Shown here in pieces: positions 15,915 to 24,704 of a stretch of 64,000 nt of DNA. Every line of letters starts with the position of its first letter. The stretch's first letter is position 1. This stretch comes from Roseiarcus sp963737365 (GTDB lineage: Bacteria > Pseudomonadota > Alphaproteobacteria > Rhizobiales > Beijerinckiaceae). The stretch covers positions 930,001 through 994,000 of the forward strand of contig CAVTSD010000007.1 in assembly GCA_963737365.1 (NCBI GenBank), written 5' to 3'. The translations under genes were made by a program, and so were the position numbers. The notes under the pieces were generated by a model that was not told where the DNA came from, made no database searches, and saw nothing but the letters and a program-made list of their open reading frames with translations.

Positions 15915-17006
15915 TCAATGGCCTTCGATCCGACGCACCATGGCCCAGATGGCGCTGATCTGAACGCCATCTTTCGTGAGGTAGCGCGAATCCTCGGCGT
16001 ATCCCCACCAATTCCAGCACCCATAGGGATTGGCGTCGATCAGCGCCGTCAGGCCGGCCTGCGGCGGCAGTTCGGCCACCGTCGTCGCGTGCGCCTGGGG
16101 ATAGAGAACGACGATCCGATTGTCGTCCGCCCATTCATTGACGCCAATCTTGGTGTAGAATTCATCGCCAAGCGCTTCCGAGGATTGTGTGCAGCCGTGG
16201 AGTACGATTTGCAGTCGGCAGGGCGCGGCAGCGCCGGGCTCGCAGTCCTTCGGCACAAAGAGGTAGCCAGCGTTGGACAAGCCGTTCGCTCGCGCGGCCC
16301 CGTCCGGAACAAATTCACTCTGGTCGAAGGCGACGACCCGGCCCGAGAGCGACGCGACGGGGGGCTTGAGATCGGGACCGTAGATCGCCTTGAGCTCGGC
16401 GCCGGCCAGATCATAAGCGCAGTTGTTGATGTAGGGCGCTTTGTTGGCGAAGCATTTGCCGCCAAAATTTTTCGTCACCCATGAATGCCCAGCTTTTGCA
16501 GCCGGTCCGCTGTCGTCTTCAAATACGATGTTAGCGCTGGGAACGCCAAGCGCGGCATAGACGGCCTTGCCTTTCTCGACGGTCTTCGAGCTCACGACTG
16601 AATCGGAGCCTCCGGTGAACAGATAAATTTTGCTGTGAGCGAGATTCGATGGCGGGTCGACTTCGGCCTTACCGGCAAGCGTTCTGACCAGGTCGGCGTA
16701 GAAAGCGACATCTTCGAGCAGAAAAGGCGTCGTGAGGCATGGTCCGGCCGCCTGAGACGCCAAGGCTTCCACGCCGTCGGCGGTCGCATGCAGGACAGCG
16801 CAACCGTAGAGACCGCCGGCGATCATAGCTGCGCCCATAATCTCCGCGGAATGAGCGATATGCAGCTGGTTGGCCATGAAGGCGCCGGAGGAAAGGCCGG
16901 CAACCGACACTTGCGCTGGATCGATGGGATAAAGACTAAGCCGCTCCGCGGCCGAAGCGGAGCCGCACAGCAGCACGAACGGCAGAGCTTTTAAGAATTG
17001 GATCAT
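15915..17006 (-). CDS. Secreted PHB depolymerase-like esterase
   Basis: A 363-residue alpha/beta hydrolase of the polyhydroxybutyrate depolymerase family. It has a signal peptide (MIQFLKALPFVLLCGSASA), so it acts outside the cytoplasm. The lipase box is SVAGLSSGAFMANQ, and an LHGCTQ oxyanion-type element lies in the later half, as in extracellular PHB depolymerases. The C-terminus ANPYGCWNWWGY is also typical. Many members degrade amorphous or oligomeric 3-hydroxybutyrate. No separate substrate-binding domain is present. The start has AGGGG upstream. Confidence 0.8.
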   Translation of the reverse strand: MIQFLKALPFVLLCGSASAAERLSLYPIDPAQVSVAGLSSGAFMANQLHIAHSAEIMGAAMIAGGLYGCAVLHATADGVEALASQAAGPCLTTPFLLEDVAFYADLVRTLAGKAEVDPPSNLAHSKIYLFTGGSDSVVSSKTVEKGKAVYAALGVPSANIVFEDDSGPAAKAGHSWVTKNFGGKCFANKAPYINNCAYDLAGAELKAIYGPDLKPPVASLSGRVVAFDQSEFVPDGAARANGLSNAGYLFVPKDCEPGAAAPCRLQIVLHGCTQSSEALGDEFYTKIGVNEWADDNRIVVLYPQAHATTVAELPPQAGLTALIDANPYGCWNWWGYAEDSRYLTKDGVQISAIWAMVRRIEGH

Positions 17007-17126
17007 GGCAATGACCCCTGAAGGACAGGCGTATCGCCATCTTCAGCGCGCGATCGCGCTGTGTAAACCGTGGGTCCGAATTGAGCGCGCGCCAGCCGAG
17101 ACCTCTGGCCGGCGCGCTATCGCGGT

Positions 17127-17288
17127 TCACTTGAGGTTGCTGCCAACCTCGGTGAACACCTTCTTGGTGTTCGTGCCGACAGTCGTCACGGCGCCGATGA
17201 TCGCCACCGCAATCAAACTCGCGATCAGCGCATATTCGATCGCCGTCACGCCGGATTCATCGCTAAGAAAGTTTCGAACTCGAAGCAT
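17127..17288 (-). CDS. Flp/Fap type IVb pilin (copy 1)
   Basis: A 53-residue pilin precursor on the minus strand, too short for many gene callers. The leader MLRVRNFLSDESG is followed by VTAIEYALIASLIAVAIIGAV. The prepilin peptidase site would be after the Gly, with the diagnostic Glu-5/Tyr-6 pair of the mature pilin in AIEY. GGAG lies upstream of the ATG at 17288. It is nearly identical to the copy at 17572-17733. Flp pilins form Tad pili for surface adhesion, but no tad/cpa secretion genes are in the window. Confidence 0.88.
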   Translation of the reverse strand: MLRVRNFLSDESGVTAIEYALIASLIAVAIIGAVTTVGTNTKKVFTEVGSNLK

Positions 17289-17571
17289 TGAAATCTCCTG
17301 ACGCTATGGGTCCCTACGTTCGTGAGCTGCTTTCCGAAGTGGACGCAGGATCTCGACCCGACGCCAGTTCACTCCTGCCGATTGCCAGCGTCTCGATGGG
17401 ACGCCCAAATTTTATCTATTCTCGGTCGGCTTTTGTGAGCACCTGCTGCTTCTTATTCTTTGATCTATCTCGCGGCGACCAGCGTCGATTGGCGCTAGGG
17501 CTGTCTCTCGGATTTGAGAGCGCAGCCTTCGCCGGTTCGCGCGCACCCTCGCGAGTGCGCGCTTTTACGGT
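17289..17571. other. Spacer between the two Flp pilin genes
   Basis: A 283-bp spacer that should carry a promoter for copy 1 and/or the leader of a bicistronic message. No further frame, hairpin with U-run or RNA gene is recognised. Confidence 0.4.
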
Positions 17572-17733
17572 TCACTTCAGTTGGGCGCCGACTTCGGTGA
17601 ACACGGTTTTCATGTTCGTGCCGACAGTCGTCACGGCGCCGATGATCGCAACCGCAATCAGGCTCGCGATCAGCGCATATTCGATCGCCGTCACACCGGA
17701 TTCATCGCTAAGGAAGTTTCGAACTTGAAGCAT
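17572..17733 (-). CDS. Flp/Fap type IVb pilin (copy 2)
   Basis: A second 53-residue pilin precursor with the same leader and hydrophobic core as copy 1. It differs at a handful of positions, near the N-terminus (LQV for LRV) and in the C-terminal part (NMKTVFTEVGAQLK against NTKKVFTEVGSNLK). GGAG lies before the ATG. Tandem duplication with divergence mainly at the exposed C-terminus is common in Tad pilin loci. Confidence 0.88.
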   Translation of the reverse strand: MLQVRNFLSDESGVTAIEYALIASLIAVAIIGAVTTVGTNMKTVFTEVGAQLK

Positions 17734-17926
17734 TTAGTTCTCCTGACGCTCTATGGGTCCCCTGCCCTCGCAAGCTGCGCGCAAGATCCCGACCACGCCG
17801 CAAAATCTCACCCCCCGATTGCGAATGGCTGGACGGGACGTCTAAAATTTTATCGATTCACGATTACCGGGCGTGATTGACGGCCGATCCTTAATTTAGT
17901 GACGATCGGCAGACAGGAATCCCGGG

Positions 17927-18565
17927 CTATATCTCGGCTCGCTGCTGCGGCTTCTGTGCGGATACCGCTTGGACCGCCTCTTCGACCTGCGCCAGCCGGT
18001 CCTTGCCGAAGAACATGTCGTCGCCGACGAAAAAGGTCGGAACTCCGAACACACCGCGCGCAACCGCAGCGGCGGTGTTGTCGGCAAGCTTCAGCTTAAC
18101 CCGATCGGTCTGAGCAGCCGCGAGCAGACTCGCGGAATGAAGGCCTGCGGAATCGACGCGCCGGGCTAGAATTTCTGGATCGTCGAGCTTGAGACCCTCT
18201 TCCCAAAGGCCCTCGAGGCCCATCTCGAGATAGGCGGTCTCGACGCCCGCCTCGCGAGCCGCGACAAAGCCGCGCATCAGCATCAGCGTGTTGACGGGAA
18301 AATTCAAATTGAAACGAAACTTGTCGATCCCGTGACTGGCGATGAAGCGGCGGATCTCGAGCATCTCGTAATCGAGTTTGCCTTTGACCGCCGCAAAGGC
18401 GACCCCAGGGGCGACATTGCCGGTCGCCTTGAAGATGCCTCCAAGGAGACAAGGGTTGATCACGAGCCGCGCCCCCGTGCGTTCGAGGATCGGAGGCAGC
18501 GCGCGATAAGCGAGATACGCGTTGGGACTCGCAAAGTCGAAAACGAATTCGATCGTCGCGGTCAT
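17927..18565 (-). CDS. 2-hydroxychromene-2-carboxylate isomerase family (DsbA-fold)
   Basis: A 212-residue protein of the kappa-GST/HCCA isomerase family. It starts at ATG 18565, overlapping the stop of the upstream SDR gene (TGATG), so translation is likely coupled. The N-terminus TIEFVFDFASPNAYLAYRALPPIL is characteristic. In this family a Ser replaces the DsbA cysteines and binds glutathione. GVFGVPTFFVGDDMFFGKDRL is the conserved C-terminal element with cis-Pro. In naphthalene degraders the enzyme isomerises hydroxychromene carboxylate, but in most genomes the substrate is unknown. Pairing with an SDR suggests a small oxidative or conjugative pathway. Confidence 0.85.
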   Translation of the reverse strand: MTATIEFVFDFASPNAYLAYRALPPILERTGARLVINPCLLGGIFKATGNVAPGVAFAAVKGKLDYEMLEIRRFIASHGIDKFRFNLNFPVNTLMLMRGFVAAREAGVETAYLEMGLEGLWEEGLKLDDPEILARRVDSAGLHSASLLAAAQTDRVKLKLADNTAAAVARGVFGVPTFFVGDDMFFGKDRLAQVEEAVQAVSAQKPQQRAEI

Positions 18566-19311
18566 CACCAAGTCTCCGACCACGGCCGCAAGTCCATTTC
18601 GAACGTCCAGGCGCTGCGCTGCTGCCGATAGAGCCATACATAATTTTTTGCGATCTCGTCGGGAACGAGAATCTCCTCCCGCGCCAGTTTTTCGGAGGCG
18701 TCCGGCATGATGGATCGAATGAACGCACCATCGATTGCGCCGTCAACGACGATATGGGCGACATGGATGCCCTTGGGCCCCAGTTCGCGAGCAAGACTTT
18801 GCGCGAGCGCCCGGAGCGCATGTTTTGCCCCGGCGAAGGCGGCAAAGCCCGAACTGCCCCGGAGGCTCGCGGTCGCGCCCGTGAACAGCATCGTGCCGCG
18901 CCCGCGTTCGATCATCCCCCGCGCCGCTTCGCGGCTCGTCAGGAAACCGGCGAGCGCCGCCATCTCCCAAACCTTGGAATAGACCTGCGTCGTCGTCTCA
19001 ACGATCGGGAAGCGCACGTTAGCGCCGATATTGAAGACGAGCGCCTCGATCGGACCGATCTCCCGCTCGATCCGTTCGATGACTGCCGCGACATCGCCCT
19101 CCACGCGCGCGTCGAGCCCGAATGCGTGAGCCTCGCCTCCTTCCGCCCGGATCGCTTCAGCCAACGAGTTGATCGCATCGGTATGCCGCGGCCGCCGGGT
19201 GACGCAAACGCGCAGGCCCTCGCGCGCGAATGCCCGCGCGATCGAAGCGCCAAGCCCATCGCCCGCCCCGATCACAAGGCAGACGCCGCGTTCCCGTTCC
19301 CTCTCGCTCAT
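18565..19311 (-). CDS. Short-chain dehydrogenase/reductase-like protein lacking the catalytic Tyr
   Basis: A 248-residue Rossmann protein from ATG 19311. The cofactor motif VIGAGDGLGASIARAF and the structural FNIGAN are clear. In the active-site region, TGATASLRGSSGFAAFAGAKHALRAL, the YxxxK tyrosine is Phe and the position of the catalytic Ser appears to be Ala, while the Lys remains. So it may bind NAD(P) without classical SDR catalysis, or use another residue. The tail HVAHIVVDGAID fits an SDR subgroup I have seen in alphaproteobacteria. It overlaps the isomerase gene by one base. Confidence 0.85.
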   Translation of the reverse strand: MSERERERGVCLVIGAGDGLGASIARAFAREGLRVCVTRRPRHTDAINSLAEAIRAEGGEAHAFGLDARVEGDVAAVIERIEREIGPIEALVFNIGANVRFPIVETTTQVYSKVWEMAALAGFLTSREAARGMIERGRGTMLFTGATASLRGSSGFAAFAGAKHALRALAQSLARELGPKGIHVAHIVVDGAIDGAFIRSIMPDASEKLAREEILVPDEIAKNYVWLYRQQRSAWTFEMDLRPWSETW

Positions 19312-19472
19312 GGGCGTAAGTCCAGGAAATTCATGTGCCGCCGTAGCGGATACGCCGACCAAACCGCCAGAGCACCGCCCGCCGCGACTATCGGGAGGGA
19401 CCAGGGAAAGTCAATTTGCGCGAGGGCGTACGCCGCGTGGCTTCGGCGCATTCGGGCGCGAAGCCGCTTAGT

Positions 19473-19805
19473 CTAGAAGCCCCAACTCAATCCACCGGTG
19501 GTATGGCCGCCACCATCCTTACCCATGCTGATCGAAAGGCCGCCTTGCGGATCCTTTGGAACAGGATACGAATAGCCAGGGATGCCGCTGCTTTTCCTGA
19601 CGACCGTCGTGCCCTCGGGCGGAGCATAGGGATCCGAGAAATGAAAGTCGCTGTCGAGGCTCGCCGACTTCGCCGGGGCCGGGTGTTTCGCCTTTGCAGC
19701 GTGCGGTCGAGGCGTTTTCGGCGGATCGATAGGCAGATCTTCGGCCGACGCCTGCGTCCAGGCGACAGCGCTGAGACATGCGATTGTCAAAAAAAGACGA
19801 TTCAT
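19473..19805 (-). CDS. Small secreted hypothetical protein (110 aa)
   Basis: It has a signal peptide (MNRLFLTIACLSAVAWTQASA), so it is probably periplasmic or secreted. The mature 90 residues are Pro/Ala/Lys-rich at first (PKTPRPHAAKAKHPAPAK) and Gly-rich at the end (GGHTTGGLSWGF), which suggests low structure. I do not recognise a family. Confidence 0.55.
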   Translation of the reverse strand: MNRLFLTIACLSAVAWTQASAEDLPIDPPKTPRPHAAKAKHPAPAKSASLDSDFHFSDPYAPPEGTTVVRKSSGIPGYSYPVPKDPQGGLSISMGKDGGGHTTGGLSWGF

Positions 19806-20036
19806 CGCAGCGCCCTCTGAATTCGCGCCCCGCCAAACCAGCTTTTACCAATTGTTAATCAAACGTGATCGCTCACGCAACTCTCAATCACGCGCGTGCG
19901 ATCACATTTTTCAGGCCGCCGGCGCCACTTGGAGCTCCCCATTCGAATCCAAGTCCCGCGCGGGCCTGATCTTCATTGTCGATTTCGTGGCTGGCCCGAG
20001 GCTTGTCCCGAGCGGTGTCGGATCTGACGCGCCAAG

Positions 20037-21071
20037 TCAGGTCGGCGTCGGCGCGTCGGCGCGAATAAGCTTCTCGTGTTTCAGTTCGGCCCAGAGGTCG
20101 GCGGGGATAGAATGGCGGAAGGCGGTCACGTTCCGCTCGACCTGCGCGCGCGAAATGGCGCCCGGAATGATCGAGGCGACGATGGGATGCCCGAGCGGAA
20201 ATTGCAGCGCCGCGCTGGCAAGCGGAACGCCATGGCGGGCGCACACGGCTTCGATCTTCTTCACCCGCTCGAGGATTTCGGGGCCTGCCGGGGCATAATT
20301 GTACATAGCGCTGGGAACGGCGCCAGTCGCGAGGATCCCGGAATTGTAGCCGCCGCCGATGATGATCCCGGCGCCGCGCTCCTCGCAGCGCGGGAACTCG
20401 CTCTCGAGCACCTCCTGCTCGAGCAGCGTGTAGCGCATCGCCAGAAGGAAGAAGTCCATGTCGAAGAGATCGAGGAAGCGCGGGATCGAGCCCATCGAGT
20501 TGAAGCCCGCGCCGATCCCCCCGATCACGCCTGCCTCGCGCAATTCCGCCAGCGCCTTCCAACCGCTCGTCTTAAGCTGCGTGAAATAGGCGTTGAGCGT
20601 CGCGGAATTGTGGTCCCACGGGTCGAGATCATGAATCAGAAGGACGTCGACCCGATTGATCCCGAGCCGCTGAAGGCTGTCCTCGAAGGAGCGCATCACG
20701 CCGTCGTAGCCGTAGTCGAAGACCGTCTGAAACTCGAGGCCTCCGAGCCATTGATCCTTGATGGCGTCGGGGCCGAGGGGACGCCGAAGGACGCGGCCAA
20801 CTTTGGTCGAGATGACGTATTGATCGCGCGGTTTGCGGTAGAGCGCGCGGCCCAGCGAATGCTCGGCGAGTCCGCGCCCATACCATGGGGACGTATCGAA
20901 ATATCTGACGCCGCCATCCCAAGCGGCGCCGATGATCGCCGCCGCTTCGTCGTCCTCGATCTTGTCGAAGAGCTCACCCAGCGGCGCAGTGCCGAGGCCG
21001 AGCTCCGTCACGCGGACGTTCGTCCGGCCAAGTTTACGCGTCTTCAAGGGCGTCGGCGCGCCGCCGTTCAT
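20037..21071 (-). CDS. Aldo/keto reductase, D-threo-aldose 1-dehydrogenase-like
   Basis: A 344-residue NAD(P)-dependent (beta/alpha)8 oxidoreductase. The tetrad is visible: Asp and Tyr in YFDTSPWYGRGLAEHSLG, Lys in ISTKVGR, His in LLIHDLD. WYGRGLAEHSLGRAL, DYGYDGVMRSFEDSLQRLG and FNSMGSI match the group containing L-fucose/D-threo-aldose dehydrogenase and pyridoxal 4-dehydrogenase. The true substrate is probably a sugar or a pyridoxal-like aldehyde. It is 34 bases downstream of clpS on the same strand. Confidence 0.85.
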   Translation of the reverse strand: MNGGAPTPLKTRKLGRTNVRVTELGLGTAPLGELFDKIEDDEAAAIIGAAWDGGVRYFDTSPWYGRGLAEHSLGRALYRKPRDQYVISTKVGRVLRRPLGPDAIKDQWLGGLEFQTVFDYGYDGVMRSFEDSLQRLGINRVDVLLIHDLDPWDHNSATLNAYFTQLKTSGWKALAELREAGVIGGIGAGFNSMGSIPRFLDLFDMDFFLLAMRYTLLEQEVLESEFPRCEERGAGIIIGGGYNSGILATGAVPSAMYNYAPAGPEILERVKKIEAVCARHGVPLASAALQFPLGHPIVASIIPGAISRAQVERNVTAFRHSIPADLWAELKHEKLIRADAPTPT

Positions 21072-21105
21072 GTCCGATCAATCCCCTGAACGACCGAAGA
21101 GCGCG

Positions 21106-21411
21106 TTATTCTTCTGGCTCGGTGCTGAAACGCAGCGGATAACCCTTGGCGGCGCCCGCTTCCGTTGCGCGCGCGGCCTTGGTCTCGGCGATGTCCTGGG
21201 CGAACACCGCCACGACGCAGACGCCTTTGCGATGGGCAGTGATCATGACCCCGAGCGCCTGGGTCTCATTGAGACGAAACACCCCCTTCAGGACTTCGAC
21301 CACGAAGTCGCGCGGCGTATAATCGTCGTTGAAGAGAAGGACTTTATGCAGACGCGGACGCTGGACGCGCGTCTCGGTCTTCGTCGCAATCTTGGTGGCG
21401 GCCTTGCTCAT
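21106..21411 (-). CDS. clpS: ATP-dependent Clp protease adaptor ClpS
   Basis: A 101-residue N-recognin that delivers proteins with destabilising N-terminal residues (Leu, Phe, Tyr, Trp) to ClpAP. Core motifs: KVLLFNDDYTPRDFVVEVL, with the conserved NDD/T binding-pocket residues, and AHRKGVCVVAVF. The flexible basic N-terminus (MSKAATKIATKTETRVQRPR) is normal. clpA is not beside it, although clpS-clpA pairing is common. The window also encodes Bpt (46223-46966), which adds Leu to make substrates for this adaptor. Confidence 0.93.
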   Translation of the reverse strand: MSKAATKIATKTETRVQRPRLHKVLLFNDDYTPRDFVVEVLKGVFRLNETQALGVMITAHRKGVCVVAVFAQDIAETKAARATEAGAAKGYPLRFSTEPEE

Positions 21412-21742
21412 ACGTGTTCTCTAACGGGGCGCATGTCGCGGAAGCGAGCATATTTTGCACCCTCGCGACGCCGGTTTCAAGTCGGTTCACAGAACTCGCT
21501 ATCGGGTCGGATTCGGAACTCGACAGAAAAGCGTGAGTTCCGCAGAACCGGCTAATTCTCCAATGTTTGCCGCTATGGTAGACGCGTCTGGTGAGCGTGC
21601 CCACGAGAAATCAGCATCACGGACAATTGTTGTCTTACTGGATCGCTTGATTGGACCGCGGAAGCCTTGTCGGCGTTGGCAAGAGATAGCGGCGGGCGGC
21701 CCGCTAGTCGCTCCGTTTCACCCCGATCCAAGGAGGAAGGAC
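21412..21742. other. 331-bp divergent intergenic region
   Basis: Lies between clpS (minus) and a secreted-protein gene (plus) and should contain both promoters. A strong AGGAGG site lies just before 21743. No RNA gene, repeat or convincing frame is seen in the rest. Confidence 0.5.
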
Positions 21743-22099
21743 GTGTTCGTTCGACACGCGGCCGGAGCGGTGGGAATGGCGTTCATTTTCGCCGCGGCGG
21801 CGGCTCATGCGGGGCCGTGCACCGATCGGATTTACCAAACCGACCTCGACGTCGCCAAGGTTCTCGATGCCGCGGCCGCGCAGGGGCGGACGGAGTCCCA
21901 GTCGACCTTCGCCACCATGCATCGCCAGCCAACTCCTGGGTCGATCGCCACCGCCGAACAACAGGCGGGCGCTCTCACTAGCGAAGAGGCCCAAGCGATC
22001 ACCGAAGACATGGACGCGGCGCGGCACGCTGATGACGCGGGCGACCGCGAAGGCTGCGAAAAGGCGCTGGACGAGGTCGACCGCATGCTCAAGCGATAA
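21743..22099 (+). CDS. Small periplasmic hypothetical protein (118 aa)
   Basis: The start is GTG 21743, chosen because AAGGAGGAAGG directly precedes it and it gives a signal peptide (FVRHAAGAVGMAFIFAAAAAHA). The mature part is helical with two Cys (GPCTDRI and REGCEKALDEVDRML) that could form a disulfide. The Glu/Asp-rich C-terminal helix resembles small periplasmic proteins of unknown function in rhizobia. No domain is assigned. Confidence 0.65.
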   Translation: MFVRHAAGAVGMAFIFAAAAAHAGPCTDRIYQTDLDVAKVLDAAAAQGRTESQSTFATMHRQPTPGSIATAEQQAGALTSEEAQAITEDMDAARHADDAGDREGCEKALDEVDRMLKR

Positions 22100-22163
22100 G
22101 GTCGGGCTCCCTTGAACAAACGCGTCGCTGGCGGGAACGCGTGCTCAAGCGTAAAGTCCGGAG

Positions 22164-22562
22164 GTGACCCTCGCCCCGCTGCTCGACGCTGCGCCGATCA
22201 TCCGTTTTCACGCCGCTTTCGCCTTCGCCGCGATTGGTGTCGGCGCCGTCCAGCTTCTGGCCCCCAAGGGAACTCTTCCGCACCGAACGATTGGCTGGGC
22301 GTGGGCGAGCCTCATGATTCTGGTCGCCGGAACGTCGCTCTTTATCCATACGATTCGGACCTGGGGGCCGTGGAGCCCGATCCACCTTCTCTCGTTGTTC
22401 ACGCTGACGGTGGTTCCTCTCGCCGTCCTCGCGGCGCGCCGGCACGATGTCAAAGCGCACCGTTCGGCGATGATCTGGATCTTCACCCTAGCGCTGGTCG
22501 TCACGGGCTTGTTCACGCTCGCGCCCGGACGGATCATGAACCAGGTGGTGTTCGGCGGCTGA
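22164..22562 (+). CDS. DUF2306 membrane protein
   Basis: A 132-residue integral membrane protein with about four hydrophobic helices and conserved His residues: IRFHAAFAFAAIGVGAVQLL, GTLPHRTIGWAWASLMILVAGTSLFIH and DVKAHRSAM. This pattern fits the DUF2306 family, whose histidines may bind a cofactor; its function is unknown. The start is GTG 22164, because an in-frame stop lies just upstream. The only Shine-Dalgarno-like GGAG abuts it, which is unusual. Confidence 0.7.
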   Translation: MTLAPLLDAAPIIRFHAAFAFAAIGVGAVQLLAPKGTLPHRTIGWAWASLMILVAGTSLFIHTIRTWGPWSPIHLLSLFTLTVVPLAVLAARRHDVKAHRSAMIWIFTLALVVTGLFTLAPGRIMNQVVFGG

Positions 22563-22668
22563 AGTGATCTGTGCTGGACTTTGCGCCATCAACGCATGAG
22601 AAAAAAGGATGGACGAGAACGCTGCCCTCGTCTTAACTCACTGCAAAAAATAGATTAGCGGGGGCTCC

Positions 22669-23037
22669 ATGCAGCGTCAGGCGTTGTTCCTTTTCCTACC
22701 GTGGGCGGTTGCGCTCTCGGGTTGCGGTCCGTCCGGATCGCCGCCACAAGCCGGCTTTGCTCAGCCCGCGGCCTTTCCGACCCCGCCGCTCACCGCCAAC
22801 ACGGGCCCGACCATGTCGGAGGCTGGCCCTGCCCCGCCCGCTTTCGATCGCTATGGCAACGCAAACTTCGACGCGAGCGGAACTTACATCGGCGGTCATG
22901 GAATTGGCACGCAGGTCGATAATCCAGATGAGGCGACGTCGTTCGGCATTCCAAAATCGAGCATGCCCGACATATCGAGCATGCACTGCACGGGCTCCTC
23001 GATTTCCAACGCGGGATCGATGAACTGCACCAACTGA
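22669..23037 (+). CDS. Putative small lipoprotein (122 aa)
   Basis: The N-terminus MQRQALFLFLPWAVALSGC carries a lipobox (LSGC), so it is likely lipid-modified and membrane-anchored. The mature part starts Pro/Ala-rich and is probably disordered, then has Gly-rich GTYIGGHGIGTQVDNP and a Cys-containing Ser/Asn-rich tail (MHCTGSS...MNCTN). No family is recognised. Confidence 0.6.
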   Translation: MQRQALFLFLPWAVALSGCGPSGSPPQAGFAQPAAFPTPPLTANTGPTMSEAGPAPPAFDRYGNANFDASGTYIGGHGIGTQVDNPDEATSFGIPKSSMPDISSMHCTGSSISNAGSMNCTN

Positions 23038-23240
23038 TCGCCGCCTCCTGGACGCTGGCGTTCCGCACCCGAGAGGCATCCAAACTTCTGTCGACCGCCG
23101 ACGCGCGCACGCATTGGCGCCCGCCGCCGGAACAAGGCGGCCGCCGTCCGGGTTTCAACATATTGTGACCGCTTCGTTCTCGCTTCGCCTTGTGGCGGCC
23201 GCGAGGCGGCGCCAGAAGGGCGCGGCCGAAAGACCTCCTA

Positions 23241-24662
23241 ATGCGCCCCGCCGCCCTAACCGCCCTCATCATCGCGACCGCCCTGTTCATGGAGAACATG
23301 GACGGGACCGTCATTGCGACCTCGTTGCCGGCCATCGCGCTCGACCTGCATAAAGATCCAATCGTCCTCAAGCTCGCGCTCACTTCCTATATGTTGACGC
23401 TCGCGGTGTTCATTCCCGCCTCCGGCTGGGTCGCAGACCGCTTCGGCGCGCGCACGGTGTTTTGCAGCGCGATCGTCGTCTTCACCTTGGGCTCAATTTT
23501 GTGCGGCGCCTCGTCTTCGCTTTCGACCCTCATCGCCGCGCGCGTGTTCCAGGGGCTAGGCGGAGCGATGATGGTGCCGGTCGGGCGCCTCGTTCTGCTG
23601 CGTTCGGTGGCGAAGAGCGATCTCGTCAGCGCGATGGCCTACCTCACCGTCCCGGCGCTGATCGGCCCGGTGGCCGGTCCGCTGCTTGGCGGTTTCATCA
23701 CCACCTATTTTCATTGGCGCTGGATCTTCTGGATCAATGTGCCGATCGGCTTCCTCGGCGTCCTTCTGTCGCTCAGGTTCATCGACAATCTGCGCGAGCA
23801 GGCTGTTCCCCGTTTCGATTTCAAGGGATTCGTCTTGTCGGGCGTCGGGCTCTTGAGCCTCATATCGGGCTTGAGCATGATCGGGCGAGGAATCGCGCCC
23901 TATTGGGTTGTCGCGGTGATGATCGCGCTCGGCGCGCTTTCGTTGGCCGCCTACGTCCGGCACGCCAACGATAACCCCAACGCAATCCTCGATCTAAAAC
24001 TCCTCAAGATCCCGACGTTTTTCGCTGGCGTCGTCGGCGGCCTCATCTTTCGGATCGGAATTGGCGCAATGCCCTTCCTGTTGCCGCTTTTGCTCCAGGT
24101 CGGGTTCGGCCTCACGCCGTTCGAATCTGGCTCGCTCACTTTCGCCACCGCGGCCGGCGCCCTCCTGATGAAATTCTCCGCGTCCACGGCCCTGCGGTGG
24201 TTCGGCTTTCGCCAGACGCTCGTGTTCAACTGCCTCATTTCGGGTGCATTCCTCGCCGCCTGCACGCTGTTCTCGCCGTCGACGCCGCATTGGCTCTTAT
24301 TGTTGACCCTGCTTGCCGGCGGATTTTTCCGCTCGCTCCAGTTCACGGCGCTGAACGTCATCAGCTATGCGGATATCGACCCGCCGCGGATGAGCCGCGC
24401 AACGAGCTTCGCCAGCGTGTCTCAGCAGATGTCGGGAGCCATCGGCGTCGCGGTCGCGGCAATGTGCGTTGAAGCGATCCAGCTCGGTTTTGGCGATTCC
24501 GAGCTTATGGCGCGCGATCTCTCCCTCGCCTTCGTGCTGGTTGCGATCGTCTCCAGCCTCTCCGTTTTCATCTTTGTCCGGCTCAAGCCCGACGCGGGAG
24601 CGGCAGTCTCCGGCCGGATGATTGCGACCACCGAAAAGCAGGCGACGGCTGCGGCGGAATAG
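23241..24662 (+). CDS. MFS drug-exporter of the DHA2 (EmrB/QacA) type
   Basis: A 473-residue inner-membrane proton antiporter. The start at ATG 23241 begins MRPAALTALIIATALFMENMDGTVIATSLPAIA, the typical TM1 motif of this family. Motif A-like GWVADRFGARTVF follows TM2, and LTVPALIGPVAGPLLGGFI is the antiporter motif C. WRWIFWINVPIGFLG is the standard central loop. No EmrA or TolC partner and no regulator are adjacent. Substrate is unknown. Confidence 0.88.
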   Translation: MRPAALTALIIATALFMENMDGTVIATSLPAIALDLHKDPIVLKLALTSYMLTLAVFIPASGWVADRFGARTVFCSAIVVFTLGSILCGASSSLSTLIAARVFQGLGGAMMVPVGRLVLLRSVAKSDLVSAMAYLTVPALIGPVAGPLLGGFITTYFHWRWIFWINVPIGFLGVLLSLRFIDNLREQAVPRFDFKGFVLSGVGLLSLISGLSMIGRGIAPYWVVAVMIALGALSLAAYVRHANDNPNAILDLKLLKIPTFFAGVVGGLIFRIGIGAMPFLLPLLLQVGFGLTPFESGSLTFATAAGALLMKFSASTALRWFGFRQTLVFNCLISGAFLAACTLFSPSTPHWLLLLTLLAGGFFRSLQFTALNVISYADIDPPRMSRATSFASVSQQMSGAIGVAVAAMCVEAIQLGFGDSELMARDLSLAFVLVAIVSSLSVFIFVRLKPDAGAAVSGRMIATTEKQATAAAE

Positions 24663-24669
24663 ATCGCGA

Positions 24670-24690
24670 GGGAGGGCAATCGCCCCTCCC
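24670..24690 (+). terminator. Hairpin after the MFS gene
   Basis: GGGAGGGC / GCCCCTCCC arms (one bulge) with a 4-nt loop lie 8 bases after the stop. The T-rich stretch follows only after about 8 bases, so it is an imperfect intrinsic terminator. It sits between convergent genes. Confidence 0.4.
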
Positions 24691-24704
24691 CCGCAAGGTT
24701 TTGT

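Noticed and set aside
19865..19905. GTGATCGC/GCGATCAC inverted repeat as terminator
   Set aside because: The 8-bp arms are separated by 25 bases, too far for an intrinsic terminator, and the T-rich stretch is on the wrong side for the neighbouring minus-strand genes.
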